DNA from: JALYLC01 sp035696365
GTDB lineage: Bacteria > Actinomycetota > Thermoleophilia > Gaiellales > JALYLC01
Reading direction: 5' to 3'
Assembly (NCBI GenBank): GCA_035696365.1
Contig: DASRQS010000052.1
Location: forward strand, 62,001 to 126,000
Length of the DNA: 64,000 nt
Shown here: piece by piece, positions 25,867 through 34,013 of the stretch
Numbering within the stretch: position 1 is the first letter of the stretch
How the letters are laid out: each line of letters opens with the position of its first letter
Program-made: the position numbers and the translations under genes
The notes under the pieces: generated by a model
What the model was told of the DNA's origin: nothing
Seen by the model: only the letters and a program-made list of their open reading frames with translations
Databases searched by the model: none

Positions 25867-28800
25867 ATGCCCGATCTGATGGAGGCCCGCGACGAATCGG
25901 TGCGGGGCGCCGGAGATGGCGGGCGCCCGGAGGAACGGCCTCTGCCTACCGCGGGCGACTTCCGGCACCTCGTCGAGGGACTGCCGCTGATCGTCTACAT
26001 CGACGCGCCCGACCCGGTCTCGCCGAGCCTCTACGTCAGTCCCCAGACGACGGGGGTCCTCGGGTACACGCCGGAGGACTGGGCGTCGAGCCCCGACTTC
26101 TTCGTGCGCATCCTCCACCCCGACGATCGCGAGCGCGTGGTCGCCGAGACGGCGCACATGATCGCCTCCGGCGAGCGCTTGCAGAGCGAGTACCGGCTGC
26201 TCCGCCGCGACGGCAGCGTGGTCTGGGTGCGCGACGAGGGCGTGCTGGTGCGCGACGAGGCCGGCGAGCCCATGTGCATGCAGGGCTACATGCTCGACAT
26301 CACCGAGCGCAGGCAACGCGAGGCCGCGCTGCTCGAGAGCAACGCGCGTCAGCGAGCGATGCTGGACGCGTCGCTCGATGGCGTCATCACGACCGACCAC
26401 GACGGGGTGATCGTCGAGTTCAACCCTGCCGCCGAGAGCATCTTCGGCTATGCGCGCTCCGACGCCCTGGGCCGGAGGATGGCCGATCTGATCGTGCCGC
26501 CATCCCAGCGCTCCACGCAGGGGCACGTCTTCCGGCCGTCCCCTGCCCCTGAGCCCGGACCCGCGTTCGGCAAGCGCATCGAGGCCGTGGGGATGCGCGC
26601 CGACGGCAGCGAATTCGCCCTGGATCTCAGCATTGCCGAGGTCGACGTGCCGGGCGCGCCGGTCTTCACCGTGTACCTCCGCGACATCAGCGACCAGAAG
26701 CGCCGCGAGGCCGCGCTGCTCGAGAGCGAGGCGATCGTCGACTCGTCGTTCGACGCGATCGTCAGCCGCACGGCCGACGGGATCGTGACGAGCTGGAATC
26801 CGGCCGCTGAGCGCATCTTCGGCTACAACGCCGCGGAAATGGTGGGCCGGTCGATCGCACGCCTGACGCCGCCCGAGGGCGTGCTCGCACTCGACGAAGT
26901 CAATGCGAGCGTTCGCCGCGGCGAGGTGGTGGAGCGGTTCGAGACCGTGCGCGTGCGCAAGGACGGTCGGCTCGTCGAGGTCGAGTCCACCGTCTCCCCC
27001 ATCATCGGCGCCTCGGGTGCGATCATCGGCGTCTCGGCCATCTCCCGCGACATCAGCGAGCGCAAGCGCTCGCAGGCGCTCGTCTCGGGACAGGCCGACC
27101 TGCTCGAGTTCATCGCCACGGGCGCCGCCCTGCCGCGGGTGCTCGACCGGCTGGCCCGCTTCGTGGAGGAGCACGGCGACGAGGTCCTGGCCTCGATCCT
27201 TCTGCTGGATCGCGACGGCATCCACCTGCGGCACGGCGCCGCGCCCAGCCTGCCGGAGGCCTACTGCAGTGCTGTCGACGGTCTGGAGATCGGAGAGAAC
27301 CGCGGGTCGTGCGGCACCGCGGCGTTCCGGCGCGAGCGCGTGTGCGTGTCCGACATCGAGGCAGATCCCCTCTGGGCGGACTACCGCGAGCTCGCGCGCG
27401 GTGCGGGCGTGCGGGCCTGCTGGTCGACGCCGGTCTTGGCGACGGACGGAGTCGTGCTCGGGACGATCGCCCTCTACTACCAGGAGCCCCGCGATCCGGG
27501 CAGCCGCGATTTCGAGCTGGTCGAGCTCGCGACGCACGTGGCCGGCATCGCGATCGAGCGCGGGCGCTCAGAGGAAGCCGCGCGCGAGAGCGAGGAGCGC
27601 TACCGCGACCTGTTCGAGAACGCCAACGAGCCGATCGCCTCCGTCGCGATCGACGAGCGGATCATCGAGGTCAACCGGGCGTTCGAGCGGGTGCTGGGCT
27701 ACACACGCGAGGAGCTGATCGGCACCAGCCTCGGCGACTACCTGACGCCGGACGCGCTCGAGGCCTCCGCGCGCGCGACCGAGCTCAAGCTCTCCGGCAA
27801 GGTGGCCGGGACGACGTACGAGCAGGAATTCACGGCCAAGGACGGCCACGCCGTGATCCTCGAGGTGTCGAGCCGGCTGATCGAGGAGGATGGGCGCCCC
27901 GTCGGCGTGCAGGGCATCTGCCGCGACATCACGGCTCGCAAGCAGGCCGAGCTCGAGCTTGGCCGGCTGTCCGAGCTCAACCGCCACCAGGCCCTGCACG
28001 ACGGGCTCACCGGGCTACCGAACCGCGCCAGCTTCGGGCAGCAGGTGGAGCATGCCATCGCGGTCGCCGACGCCGACGGCACGCAGCTCGCGGTGCTGCT
28101 GATGGATCTCGATCGCTTCAAGGAGATCAACGACACCCTGGGGCACCGCTACGGCGACCTCTTGCTGGTCGAGCTCTCGCGGCGGCTCGAGTCGGTGGTG
28201 CGCAGAAGCGACACGGTCGCGCGTCTCGGCGGAGACGAGTTCGGCATCCTCGTGCGCCAGCTCTCCGACTCGCCGGCCGATCTCGAGCAGGCGCTGGAGC
28301 GCATCCTCGCCGCGCTGGACCAGCCCTTCCAGGTCGACGGGCTGCCGCTCCACGTCGAGGCCAGCATCGGCGTCGCGCGCTTCCCGGCGCACGGCCACGA
28401 CGTCGATCTGCTGCTGCAGCGCGCCGACGTCGCCATGTACCTCGCCAAGGAGACCGGCGCGCCCCACGCGCTCTACGCCGCGGAGCTCGATCGCCACGAT
28501 GCGGCAGGCCTGACGCTGCTCTCGGAGCTGCCGCGCGCGATCCGCAACCGCGAGCTCGTGCTCCACTACCAGCCCAAGCTGGATGTCAGGAGCGGCGAGC
28601 TGGCCGGTGTCGAGGCGCTCGTGCGCTGGGATCATCCGGTGCACGGCCTGATCGCGCCGGTCGACTTCGTTCCCGCGGCCGAGAAGACCGGGCTGATCCA
28701 GGCGCTCACCCGCTACGTGCTGGACGAGGCGCTCGCGCAGATCGCGCGCTGGGAGGCCGAGGGCCACCGGCTCGACGTCGCCGTGAACCTCTCCATGCGC

Positions 28801-29295
28801 AACCTGCACGATCCTGCGCTGCCGGAGCAGGTCGCTCGGCTGCTGCGCAAGTGGAACCTGCCGGGCAAGCGCCTGACCGTCGAGATTACCGAGAGCTCGA
28901 TCGTCTCGGATCCCGCCAAGACCGCGCTCGTCGTCGGTCAACTGGGTGAGCTCGGGCTCGGAATCGCCGTCGACGACTTCGGCACCGGCTACACGTCGCT
29001 CTCGTATCTCGCGCGGCTCGCGATCACGCAGCTCAAGATCGACCGCTCGTTCGTGGAGAACATGGACTGCAGCGCCGACGATGCGGCGATCGTGCGCTCG
29101 ATCATCACGCTCGGGCACGACCTCGGCCTGGAGCTCGTCGCCGAAGGCGTCGAGACCAAGCTCATCTGCGACCAGCTCACGCGGCTCGGCTGCGACATGG
29201 TGCAGGGCTTCTGGGTGAGCCGCCCGCTTCCGCCGGCCGAGCTCGATGCGTGGCTCTCGCACAGAGGCACGCACACGGACGAGGCTGCCGCGTAG
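25867..29295 (+). CDS. PAS-GAF-GGDEF-EAL cyclic-di-GMP signalling protein
   Basis: A 1142-residue soluble protein. Order: PAS repeats at about 28-145, 150-275 and 285-395, a GAF domain at 405-560, a fourth PAS at 575-695, GGDEF at 700-865 and EAL at 880-1130. The cyclase site RLGGDEFGIL (G788 onward) and the phosphodiesterase residues EAL (916), NLSMRNLHD, EITESS and DDFGTGYTSL (1036) are all intact, so both activities are possible. No membrane segment is seen; the input is likely cytoplasmic ligand or redox. ATG 25867 has an AGGAAG site at good spacing; GTG 25861 is an alternative. Confidence 0.92.
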   Translation: MPDLMEARDESVRGAGDGGRPEERPLPTAGDFRHLVEGLPLIVYIDAPDPVSPSLYVSPQTTGVLGYTPEDWASSPDFFVRILHPDDRERVVAETAHMIASGERLQSEYRLLRRDGSVVWVRDEGVLVRDEAGEPMCMQGYMLDITERRQREAALLESNARQRAMLDASLDGVITTDHDGVIVEFNPAAESIFGYARSDALGRRMADLIVPPSQRSTQGHVFRPSPAPEPGPAFGKRIEAVGMRADGSEFALDLSIAEVDVPGAPVFTVYLRDISDQKRREAALLESEAIVDSSFDAIVSRTADGIVTSWNPAAERIFGYNAAEMVGRSIARLTPPEGVLALDEVNASVRRGEVVERFETVRVRKDGRLVEVESTVSPIIGASGAIIGVSAISRDISERKRSQALVSGQADLLEFIATGAALPRVLDRLARFVEEHGDEVLASILLLDRDGIHLRHGAAPSLPEAYCSAVDGLEIGENRGSCGTAAFRRERVCVSDIEADPLWADYRELARGAGVRACWSTPVLATDGVVLGTIALYYQEPRDPGSRDFELVELATHVAGIAIERGRSEEAARESEERYRDLFENANEPIASVAIDERIIEVNRAFERVLGYTREELIGTSLGDYLTPDALEASARATELKLSGKVAGTTYEQEFTAKDGHAVILEVSSRLIEEDGRPVGVQGICRDITARKQAELELGRLSELNRHQALHDGLTGLPNRASFGQQVEHAIAVADADGTQLAVLLMDLDRFKEINDTLGHRYGDLLLVELSRRLESVVRRSDTVARLGGDEFGILVRQLSDSPADLEQALERILAALDQPFQVDGLPLHVEASIGVARFPAHGHDVDLLLQRADVAMYLAKETGAPHALYAAELDRHDAAGLTLLSELPRAIRNRELVLHYQPKLDVRSGELAGVEALVRWDHPVHGLIAPVDFVPAAEKTGLIQALTRYVLDEALAQIARWEAEGHRLDVAVNLSMRNLHDPALPEQVARLLRKWNLPGKRLTVEITESSIVSDPAKTALVVGQLGELGLGIAVDDFGTGYTSLSYLARLAITQLKIDRSFVENMDCSADDAAIVRSIITLGHDLGLELVAEGVETKLICDQLTRLGCDMVQGFWVSRPLPPAELDAWLSHRGTHTDEAAA

Positions 29296-29354
29296 CACCG
29301 GCAGTCCGGACCACAGCCCGCGCCTCCGGCACGCGGTAGCGTAAACTCGCTGGG

Positions 29355-29429
29355 GTGCGGACAGGCCCGACCGCCGGGGATCGCCTCGTCTGCTTGCGCA
29401 AGTGGGCATCCGATCGCGGCGGGTCATGA
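29355..29429 (+). CDS. Possible leaderless 24-codon ORF upstream of the small CxxC protein
   Basis: GTG 29355 lies seven bases after TAAACT (29342-29347), the leaderless pattern of other genes here, and opens a 24-codon frame (VRTGPTAGDRLVCLRKWASD, then GGS) that ends in TGA overlapping an ATG. It could be a leader peptide or chance. The rest of the 210-base gap (29296-29505) has no other recognisable element. Confidence 0.22.
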   Translation: MRTGPTAGDRLVCLRKWASDRGGS

Positions 29430-29505
29430 CGACAATCGGCCACGCACAAGCCAGCTGAACCGCGGTTTGCGGCCGAAGGCTCGTCAGACAACCCGAGAGG
29501 ACGTC

Positions 29506-29673
29506 ATGCCCACACAAGGCCCGTGGTACTCGACGAGGCCCGTCGCGACGAAATACCACAACAACACGCAGTGCATCGAGGGCAACAACATCGAGGATCG
29601 AAACCTCGCGCACGGCAAGGCCAAGCTGCCGCTCTGCATCCGCTGCGCCGCGCTGAATTCGGCGGGGAAGTAG
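29506..29673 (+). CDS. Small conserved cysteine-containing protein (55 residues)
   Basis: ATG 29506 is preceded by GAGAGG. The 55-residue product has KYHNNTQCIEGNNIEDRN in the middle and CIRC near the end, giving C23, C44 and C47. I recall similar short proteins with a YHNN..C.xGNNI and PLCxxCxxLN pattern in other bacteria, which would make it a small zinc- or redox-type domain, but the function is unknown. The pattern is too specific for random coding. It lies between the cyclic-di-GMP gene and the convergent DsbA-like gene. Confidence 0.7.
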   Translation: MPTQGPWYSTRPVATKYHNNTQCIEGNNIEDRNLAHGKAKLPLCIRCAALNSAGK

Positions 29674-29697
29674 CGGACACGAGAACGTTCCGGCGCG

Positions 29698-30324
29698 CTA
29701 CTCCCCCGGTGTCTGCCGCGCCTGCTCGACCGCCTGGGCGAGCAGCTCGCGCGGCTGCGCACCGATCACCAGCAGGCGCCAGTCGATCACGAACGAGGGG
29801 ACACCGGTGACGCCGAGCGCCTGCGCACGCGCCGTCGACTCGTCCACGGCGCGGCTCCGGGTGCGCTCGCCGAGCGCCTGCGCGATACCGGCCTCCGAGA
29901 CGCCCACCTCGCCGGCGAGCCGCTCGAGCACGGCTCGCTGCGAGAGATCGGCTCCCTCCGCCCAGTAGGCGTCCATGACGCGGTCGTGGTAGGCGCGATG
30001 CAGTCCTTCCGAGCGGGCCTGCTCGCCGAGCTCGAGCGCCAGACGCGTGTTGGGGACGACATCGGCCGGAGGCGCGTAGGTCAAGCCCTCGGCGGCGAGC
30101 ATCTCACGCGTGCGCGCGTCGTAGCCCTCGCCATAGCGCGCCACGAGGTCGGAGCGCGCCATGCCGGCCGGCGGGTACTCGGGGTGCAGGTCGAACGGCA
30201 GCCAGGCGAGCCGAGCGCCGAACTGGCGCTCCAGCCACACCGCGCGAGGCTCGGCGATGCGGCAGAACGGTCAGATGAAATCTGACCAGATCGCGATCTC
30301 TGGGCCGTCCCCGTTCGCATCCAT
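29698..30324 (-). CDS. DsbA/FrnE-like thioredoxin-fold oxidoreductase, candidate selenoprotein (UGA at first active-site Cys)
   Basis: Read from ATG 30324 the product is 208 residues: MDANGDGPEIAIWSDFI, then UGA at codon 18, then PFCRIAEPRAVWLERQF. Members of this DSBA-like family have CPFC or CPWC at this place, so the UGA replaces exactly the first, nucleophilic cysteine, giving UxxC with C21 intact. The remainder is normal: PFDLHPEYPP, PNTRLALELGEQAR and the cis-proline loop GVTGVPSFVID. ATG 30324 is supported by TAGTGT six bases upstream, so transcription should start before the UGA. A hairpin suited to SECIS follows. Alternatives are a recent nonsense mutation or a sequencing error; a start after the UGA (30240) would remove the active site. 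Confidence 0.72.
30235..30262 (-). promoter_or_regulatory. SECIS-like hairpin downstream of the in-frame UGA
   Basis: Eight bases after the UGA the minus strand forms a nine-pair stem, CCGCATCGC with GCGGTGTGG (two G-U pairs), extended by CGA/UCG around a GCC triloop with one bulged C. The apical loop starts about 20 bases after the UGA and begins with G, which fits the bacterial SECIS rules as I remember them. GC-rich coding DNA forms hairpins easily, so this is supporting evidence only. Confidence 0.5.
30271..30273 (-). other. In-frame UGA codon, proposed selenocysteine 18
   Basis: The codon is TGA on the minus strand, in frame with both the upstream ATG and the downstream 190 codons. A Cys codon would differ by one base (TGC or TGT). 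Confidence 0.65.
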
Positions 30325-30330
30325 GTCTGG

Positions 30331-30336
30331 ACACTA
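30331..30336 (-). promoter_or_regulatory. -10 hexamer (TAGTGT) of a leaderless promoter for the candidate selenoprotein gene
   Basis: On the minus strand TAGTGT is followed by CCAGAC and ATG 30324, the same geometry as the other leaderless genes. It fixes the start upstream of the UGA. Confidence 0.55.
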
Positions 30337-30347
30337 CCGCCTGCCGC

Positions 30348-30353
30348 TAGCGT
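30348..30353 (+). promoter_or_regulatory. -10 hexamer (TAGCGT) for the amidohydrolase gene
   Basis: TAGCGT is followed by seven bases and GTG 30361. The alternative GTG at 30352 overlaps the hexamer, which favours 30361 as the start. Confidence 0.45.
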
Positions 30354-30360
30354 GTCCGCC

Positions 30361-31896
30361 GTGACCGCGCTCCTCGTCTCCGGCGACGTCCTGCTCCCCT
30401 CCGCGGTCGCGCCGCCGCTCGCCCACGGCGCCGTGCTGATCGACGACGGCGCCGTGGCGGCGGTCGGCGATCGTGCCTCGCTCCGCCACGAGCACCCCGG
30501 GGCGCAGGAGATCGGCGGCGAGGGCATGCTCGTGCTGCCCGGGCTGATCAATGCGCACCACCACGGCATGGGGATCTCCTCGGTGCAGCTCGGCTTCCCC
30601 GATCCCGTACCGGCCGAGCCCGGCCTGCGAGACACGCCCTTCGAGTCGTGGATGGCGACGATGCTCGCGCTCGACGCGATCGACCCATACCTCGGCACGC
30701 TCTACAAGGACGTGCTCCTGATCGAGTCCGGCGTCACGTCGCATCTGCACATGCACTTCCCGTCGGGCGCCGGCGACGGGCCGTCCGAGGAGGCCTATGC
30801 GCACGAGCTGCGCGAGACCGTGCGCGCACACCGCGATTCCGGCCAGCGCGTGGCGCTGGCGCCGCACTGGAGCGACCGCTCGCGCCTCGCCTACGACGGT
30901 GACGAGGCCTTCATCGCGACGTTGCCGTCCGAGCTGCAGGACAGAGCACGTCGCCTCGCCGCCGCGCGCATGCCGATCGACGCGTATCTCGGCGCGATCG
31001 GCAGGCTCGTCCGCGAGCTGCGCGGGGACCCGCTCCTGAGCGCGCAGCTCGCGATCATGGCGCCGCAGTGGGCGAGCGACGAGCTCGTCGAGGCCGTCGG
31101 CGCCGCTGCGGCGGATCTGGACGCCGGGATTCACCTGCATTCGCTCGAGAGCCGGCTGCAGCGGGCCTGGGGCGACGCCTGCGCCGGCGGTCGCGAGCTC
31201 GAGCGCCTCGCGGCCGCCGGGGTGCTCGGCGAGCGCAGTGCACTCGCCCATGGCGTCTGGCTGCGCGACTCGGACATCGACCTGCTCGCCCGCACCGGCA
31301 CGACCGTCGTGCACAACGCCTCGTCGAACCTCCGGCTGGCCGCGGGCATCGCTCCCCTCCGCAGGCTCGTGGCCGCCGGTGTGCGCGTCGCGCTCGGGCT
31401 CGACGACATGGGGCTCGCCGACGACGACGACATGTTCGCCGAGGTGCGCGCGGCCCACGTGCTGCAGCGGGTCCGCGGCGAGCCCGCGGATCCGCGCCTA
31501 TCCCCCGCCGAGGTCTTCGGCCTTGCCTGGGACGGCGGCGCCAGGGTCGTCGGGGCCGCCTCGGCGATCGGACGGCTCGAGCCCGGCCGGCGCGGCGACG
31601 TCGTCGTGCTCGACCTGCGTGCACTGAGCGCGCCCTTCGCCGTGAGCGACACGGACATCTGGGAGCTCGTCGTGACGCGCGCGAAGGCGGCACACGTGCA
31701 GAGCGTGATCGTCGATGGACGCGTCCTCATGCTCGAGCGAAGGCTCCAGCATGTCGACCGCGACGCGCTCACGCAGGAGGTCGCGGCGGCGGCCGCTGCA
31801 GCCGTCGCCAGGCGCGACCCCGCGGAGAGCGCGTGGCTCGGGCAGCTGCAGCGGCGGATCGCCGAGCACTACCAGGCCCCGCTCTGGCACACCTAG
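30361..31896 (+). CDS. Amidohydrolase-superfamily protein (TRZ/ATZ/cytosine deaminase-like)
   Basis: About 511 residues with the composite beta-barrel and metal site of the amidohydrolase superfamily: LPGLINAHHHGMG (metal histidines), SHLHMHFPSG, GIHLHSLES, the ALAHGVWL and VVHNASSNLRLAAG blocks of deaminases, and LGLDDMGLADDDD in place of the usual GTDG aspartate. The C-terminal GRLEPGRRGDVVVLDL closes the barrel. It most likely deaminates or dechlorinates a heterocyclic or guanidino compound; the substrate is unknown. Start at GTG 30361 by promoter position; the divergent DsbA-like gene starts 36 bases away. Confidence 0.85.
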   Translation: MTALLVSGDVLLPSAVAPPLAHGAVLIDDGAVAAVGDRASLRHEHPGAQEIGGEGMLVLPGLINAHHHGMGISSVQLGFPDPVPAEPGLRDTPFESWMATMLALDAIDPYLGTLYKDVLLIESGVTSHLHMHFPSGAGDGPSEEAYAHELRETVRAHRDSGQRVALAPHWSDRSRLAYDGDEAFIATLPSELQDRARRLAAARMPIDAYLGAIGRLVRELRGDPLLSAQLAIMAPQWASDELVEAVGAAAADLDAGIHLHSLESRLQRAWGDACAGGRELERLAAAGVLGERSALAHGVWLRDSDIDLLARTGTTVVHNASSNLRLAAGIAPLRRLVAAGVRVALGLDDMGLADDDDMFAEVRAAHVLQRVRGEPADPRLSPAEVFGLAWDGGARVVGAASAIGRLEPGRRGDVVVLDLRALSAPFAVSDTDIWELVVTRAKAAHVQSVIVDGRVLMLERRLQHVDRDALTQEVAAAAAAAVARRDPAESAWLGQLQRRIAEHYQAPLWHT

Positions 31897-31907
31897 CCCC
31901 GTTTCGA

Positions 31908-31993
31908 GCCACCCGGAGTCGGGCTCCGCGCCACTACGGGCGAGGCTCCGCCACACGGGGGTCAGGCTCCGCCACCCGGGGTCAGATCCTGCC
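31908..31993. repeat. Degenerate 21-22 bp tandem repeat, four units
   Basis: Four consecutive units at 31908-31929, 31930-31951, 31952-31972 and 31973-31993, each close to CACNCGGGGTCAGGCTCCGC and ending in CTCCGC (CCTGCC in the last). They follow the amidohydrolase stop by 11 bases. The GGGGTCAG core recalls the palindromes at 43.4 and 54 kb. No unit-spacer alternation, so this is not CRISPR. Confidence 0.65.
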
Positions 31994-32051
31994 TGGCGGC
32001 GCGAGACCCTGTGCGCCGGAGAGCAAGGCGAGAGCACTGGTCACGCTGGAC

Positions 32052-32057
32052 TAGGCT
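32052..32057 (+). promoter_or_regulatory. -10 hexamer (TAGGCT) of a leaderless promoter for the TOBE protein
   Basis: TAGGCT is followed by GGCCGC and ATG 32064. Confidence 0.55.
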
Positions 32058-32063
32058 GGCCGC

Positions 32064-32276
32064 ATGAAACTGAGCGCACGGAACCAGATCCCGGCCCGCG
32101 TCACGAGCATCACTCACGGCGAGGCGATCGCCAACGTCGTGCTCGATGCCGGAGGCGTCCGGCTCGTCGCCTCGATCACGGTCGAGGCCGTGCGCGAGCT
32201 CGGCATTGCCGAGGGCTCCGAGGTCACGGCCATCGTCAAGGCTTCCGACGTGATGCTCGGCGTCAGGGGCTCGTAG
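32064..32276 (+). CDS. TOBE-domain (molbindin/Mop-like) protein
   Basis: A 70-residue single TOBE domain, starting MKLSARNQIPARVTSITHG and ending ASDVMLGV, the signature of molybdate/tungstate-binding Mop proteins. It should bind oxyanion in an oligomer and buffer molybdate in the cytoplasm. No molybdate transporter or cofactor gene is adjacent. Leaderless start. Confidence 0.88.
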   Translation: MKLSARNQIPARVTSITHGEAIANVVLDAGGVRLVASITVEAVRELGIAEGSEVTAIVKASDVMLGVRGS

Positions 32277-32343
32277 AACCCCTTCAGCCTCAGCTCGCTC
32301 GACCGCATTCGGCGATCCCTTCACATGGCGGGCCAGGATTCGC

Positions 32344-32349
32344 TAGCCT
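32344..32349 (+). promoter_or_regulatory. -10 hexamer (TAGCCT) of a leaderless promoter
   Basis: TAGCCT is followed by CGCCGC and GTG 32356, start of the membrane-protein pair. Confidence 0.55.
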
Positions 32350-32355
32350 CGCCGC

Positions 32356-32817
32356 GTGAGTTTCACCGACTGGATGCTCGCGCTCCACCTGATCTCGGCG
32401 TTCGCCATCGCAGCGGCGCTCGTGCTCTTCAGCGTGATGGTCTACAGCGGTCGCCGCATGACCACGCTCGAGGAGACGCGGATGCTCTTCCGGGTCGGGC
32501 CGCTCGGCGGCATCCTGATCGGGGCGGGCATCGGGCTCGTCTTCCTCTTCGGGGTCATCCTCGCGCTCGACTCGCGCATCTTCAACATCTGGGACGGCTG
32601 GGTGATCGCGGGCATCGTCCTCTGGGCCCTGGCCGCGGGCATCGGCCAGCGCACCGGCAAGTACTACACCGATGTGCAGAAGCTCTCCGAGCAGGACGGC
32701 AGCGAGGCGGAAGTGCTCGCGGCACTGCGCGCACCGACCGGTGCCCTGCTGCACCTCGCGACGGTCGGGCTCTTCGTGCTCGTCGTCCTCGACATGATCT
32801 TCAAGCCAGGAGCCTGA
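32356..32817 (+). CDS. Small integral membrane protein (DUF2269-like)
   Basis: A 153-residue protein with four hydrophobic helices, beginning MSFTDWMLALHLISAFAIAA and with an H in the first helix typical of the DUF2269-type predicted membrane family. Function is unknown. It is followed two bases later by a second, related membrane protein, and the two may form one complex. The start is placed by the leaderless hexamer. Confidence 0.7.
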   Translation: MSFTDWMLALHLISAFAIAAALVLFSVMVYSGRRMTTLEETRMLFRVGPLGGILIGAGIGLVFLFGVILALDSRIFNIWDGWVIAGIVLWALAAGIGQRTGKYYTDVQKLSEQDGSEAEVLAALRAPTGALLHLATVGLFVLVVLDMIFKPGA

Positions 32818-32819
32818 CG

Positions 32820-33257
32820 ATGCGGCCCGATGCCACCAGCTTCGCACTGTTCGTGCACGTGCTCGGTGCCATGGTGCTGGTCGGCGGTCTCGTGACCGCA
32901 TCCGCGATGGCGATCGCCGGCTGGCGCGACGAGGCCCTGACGCTTCGTCGCCTCTCGTACTGGACGCTGCTGCTCGTGGCGTTCCCGGGCTATATCGTGA
33001 TGCGGGTCGGCGCCGAATGGGTCTTCTCCAAGGAATACCCCAGCAACTACTCCCCGACCTGGCTCGGCATCGGGTACACCACCGCCGACGGCGGCGGAGC
33101 GCTCTTGCTCATCTCGCTGATCCTCGGCGGCATCGGCCTGCGCAAATCGCGCAATGGTGGCGGCGGCGGCCTGCTCAAGGCAGCGAGCGTGATCGCCACC
33201 GTGCTCGTCGCGGTCTACGTCGTCACGATCTGGGCCATGGGCGCCAAGCCGTCCTAG
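32820..33257 (+). CDS. Small integral membrane protein, partner of the preceding gene
   Basis: A 145-residue four-helix membrane protein with a similar first helix (SFALFVHVLGAMVLVGG), R/W-rich loops and a glycine-rich cytoplasmic segment (KSRNGGGGG). ATG 32820 lies two bases after the upstream stop. It looks like a diverged paralogue of its neighbour; the histidine in helix 1 of both could bind heme or quinone, which is only a guess. Confidence 0.7.
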   Translation: MRPDATSFALFVHVLGAMVLVGGLVTASAMAIAGWRDEALTLRRLSYWTLLLVAFPGYIVMRVGAEWVFSKEYPSNYSPTWLGIGYTTADGGGALLLISLILGGIGLRKSRNGGGGGLLKAASVIATVLVAVYVVTIWAMGAKPS

Positions 33258-33339
33258 ATCCGGCGCGCCCGCGCGGAATTCTCCCTACGCTTCCCGCGTT
33301 TCTCCAGAGGCTCTGCCGACTCCACATGAAAGGTCACGC

Positions 33340-34005
33340 ATGGCTCTGCAACTGGGCGACACCGCGCCCGACTTCGAAGCCGACACCACCGAGGGCCGCA
33401 TCAAGTTCCATGACTGGCTCGGGGATTCCTGGGCCGTCCTGTTCTCGCACCCGCGCAACTTCACCCCGGTCTGCACGACCGAGCTGGGGTATATGGCGAG
33501 CATCAAGCCCGAGTTCGAGAAGCGGGGCGTGAAGATCATCGGGCTGTCCGTCGATCCCGTCGGCAACCACGCGAAGTGGTCGCAGGACATCGAAGAGACG
33601 CAGGGCACCGCGCCGAACTACCCTCTGATCGGCGACTCCGACTTCAACGTGTCGAAGCTCTACGGCATGCTGCCCGCCGACGTCGAGGGTGATCCGACCT
33701 CGCGCACGCCCGCCGAAAACCAGACGGTGCGCAACGTCTTCGTGATCGGGCCGGACAAGAAGGTCAAGCTCATCCTCGTCTACCCGATGACCACGGGCCG
33801 CAACTTCGACGAGGTGCTGCGCGTGATCGACTCGCTGCAGCTCACGGCCAACCACAAGGTCGCGACGCCGGTGAACTGGCAGCGCGGCGATGACGTGATC
33901 ATCGCCGGGTCGGTCTCGGACGATGCCGCCAAGGAGATCTACCCCGACGGCTGGGAGTCCCCCAAGCCGTACATCCGGATCGTTCCGGATCCCAGCAGCA
34001 AATGA
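33340..34005 (+). CDS. Peroxiredoxin (1-Cys, Prx6 type)
   Basis: A 221-residue peroxidase that reduces H2O2 and organic peroxides. The active site is HPRNFTPVCTTELG with the peroxidatic C45 and the catalytic T42; the C-terminal dimer domain with VATPVNWQRGDDVII is characteristic of Prx6. No resolving cysteine is seen, so an external thiol is needed. A strong GC hairpin follows the stop. Confidence 0.94.
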   Translation: MALQLGDTAPDFEADTTEGRIKFHDWLGDSWAVLFSHPRNFTPVCTTELGYMASIKPEFEKRGVKIIGLSVDPVGNHAKWSQDIEETQGTAPNYPLIGDSDFNVSKLYGMLPADVEGDPTSRTPAENQTVRNVFVIGPDKKVKLILVYPMTTGRNFDEVLRVIDSLQLTANHKVATPVNWQRGDDVIIAGSVSDDAAKEIYPDGWESPKPYIRIVPDPSSK

Positions 34006-34013
34006 CCGCCGTC

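Noticed and set aside
29698..30240. Shorter DsbA-like protein starting after the UGA
   Set aside because: It would lack the first beta strand and the whole CxxC active site, and no promoter or ribosome site precedes that start; kept only as the reading if the UGA is a true nonsense mutation.
31908..31993. CRISPR-like array
   Set aside because: Units of 21-22 nt follow each other without spacers and no cas gene is in the window.
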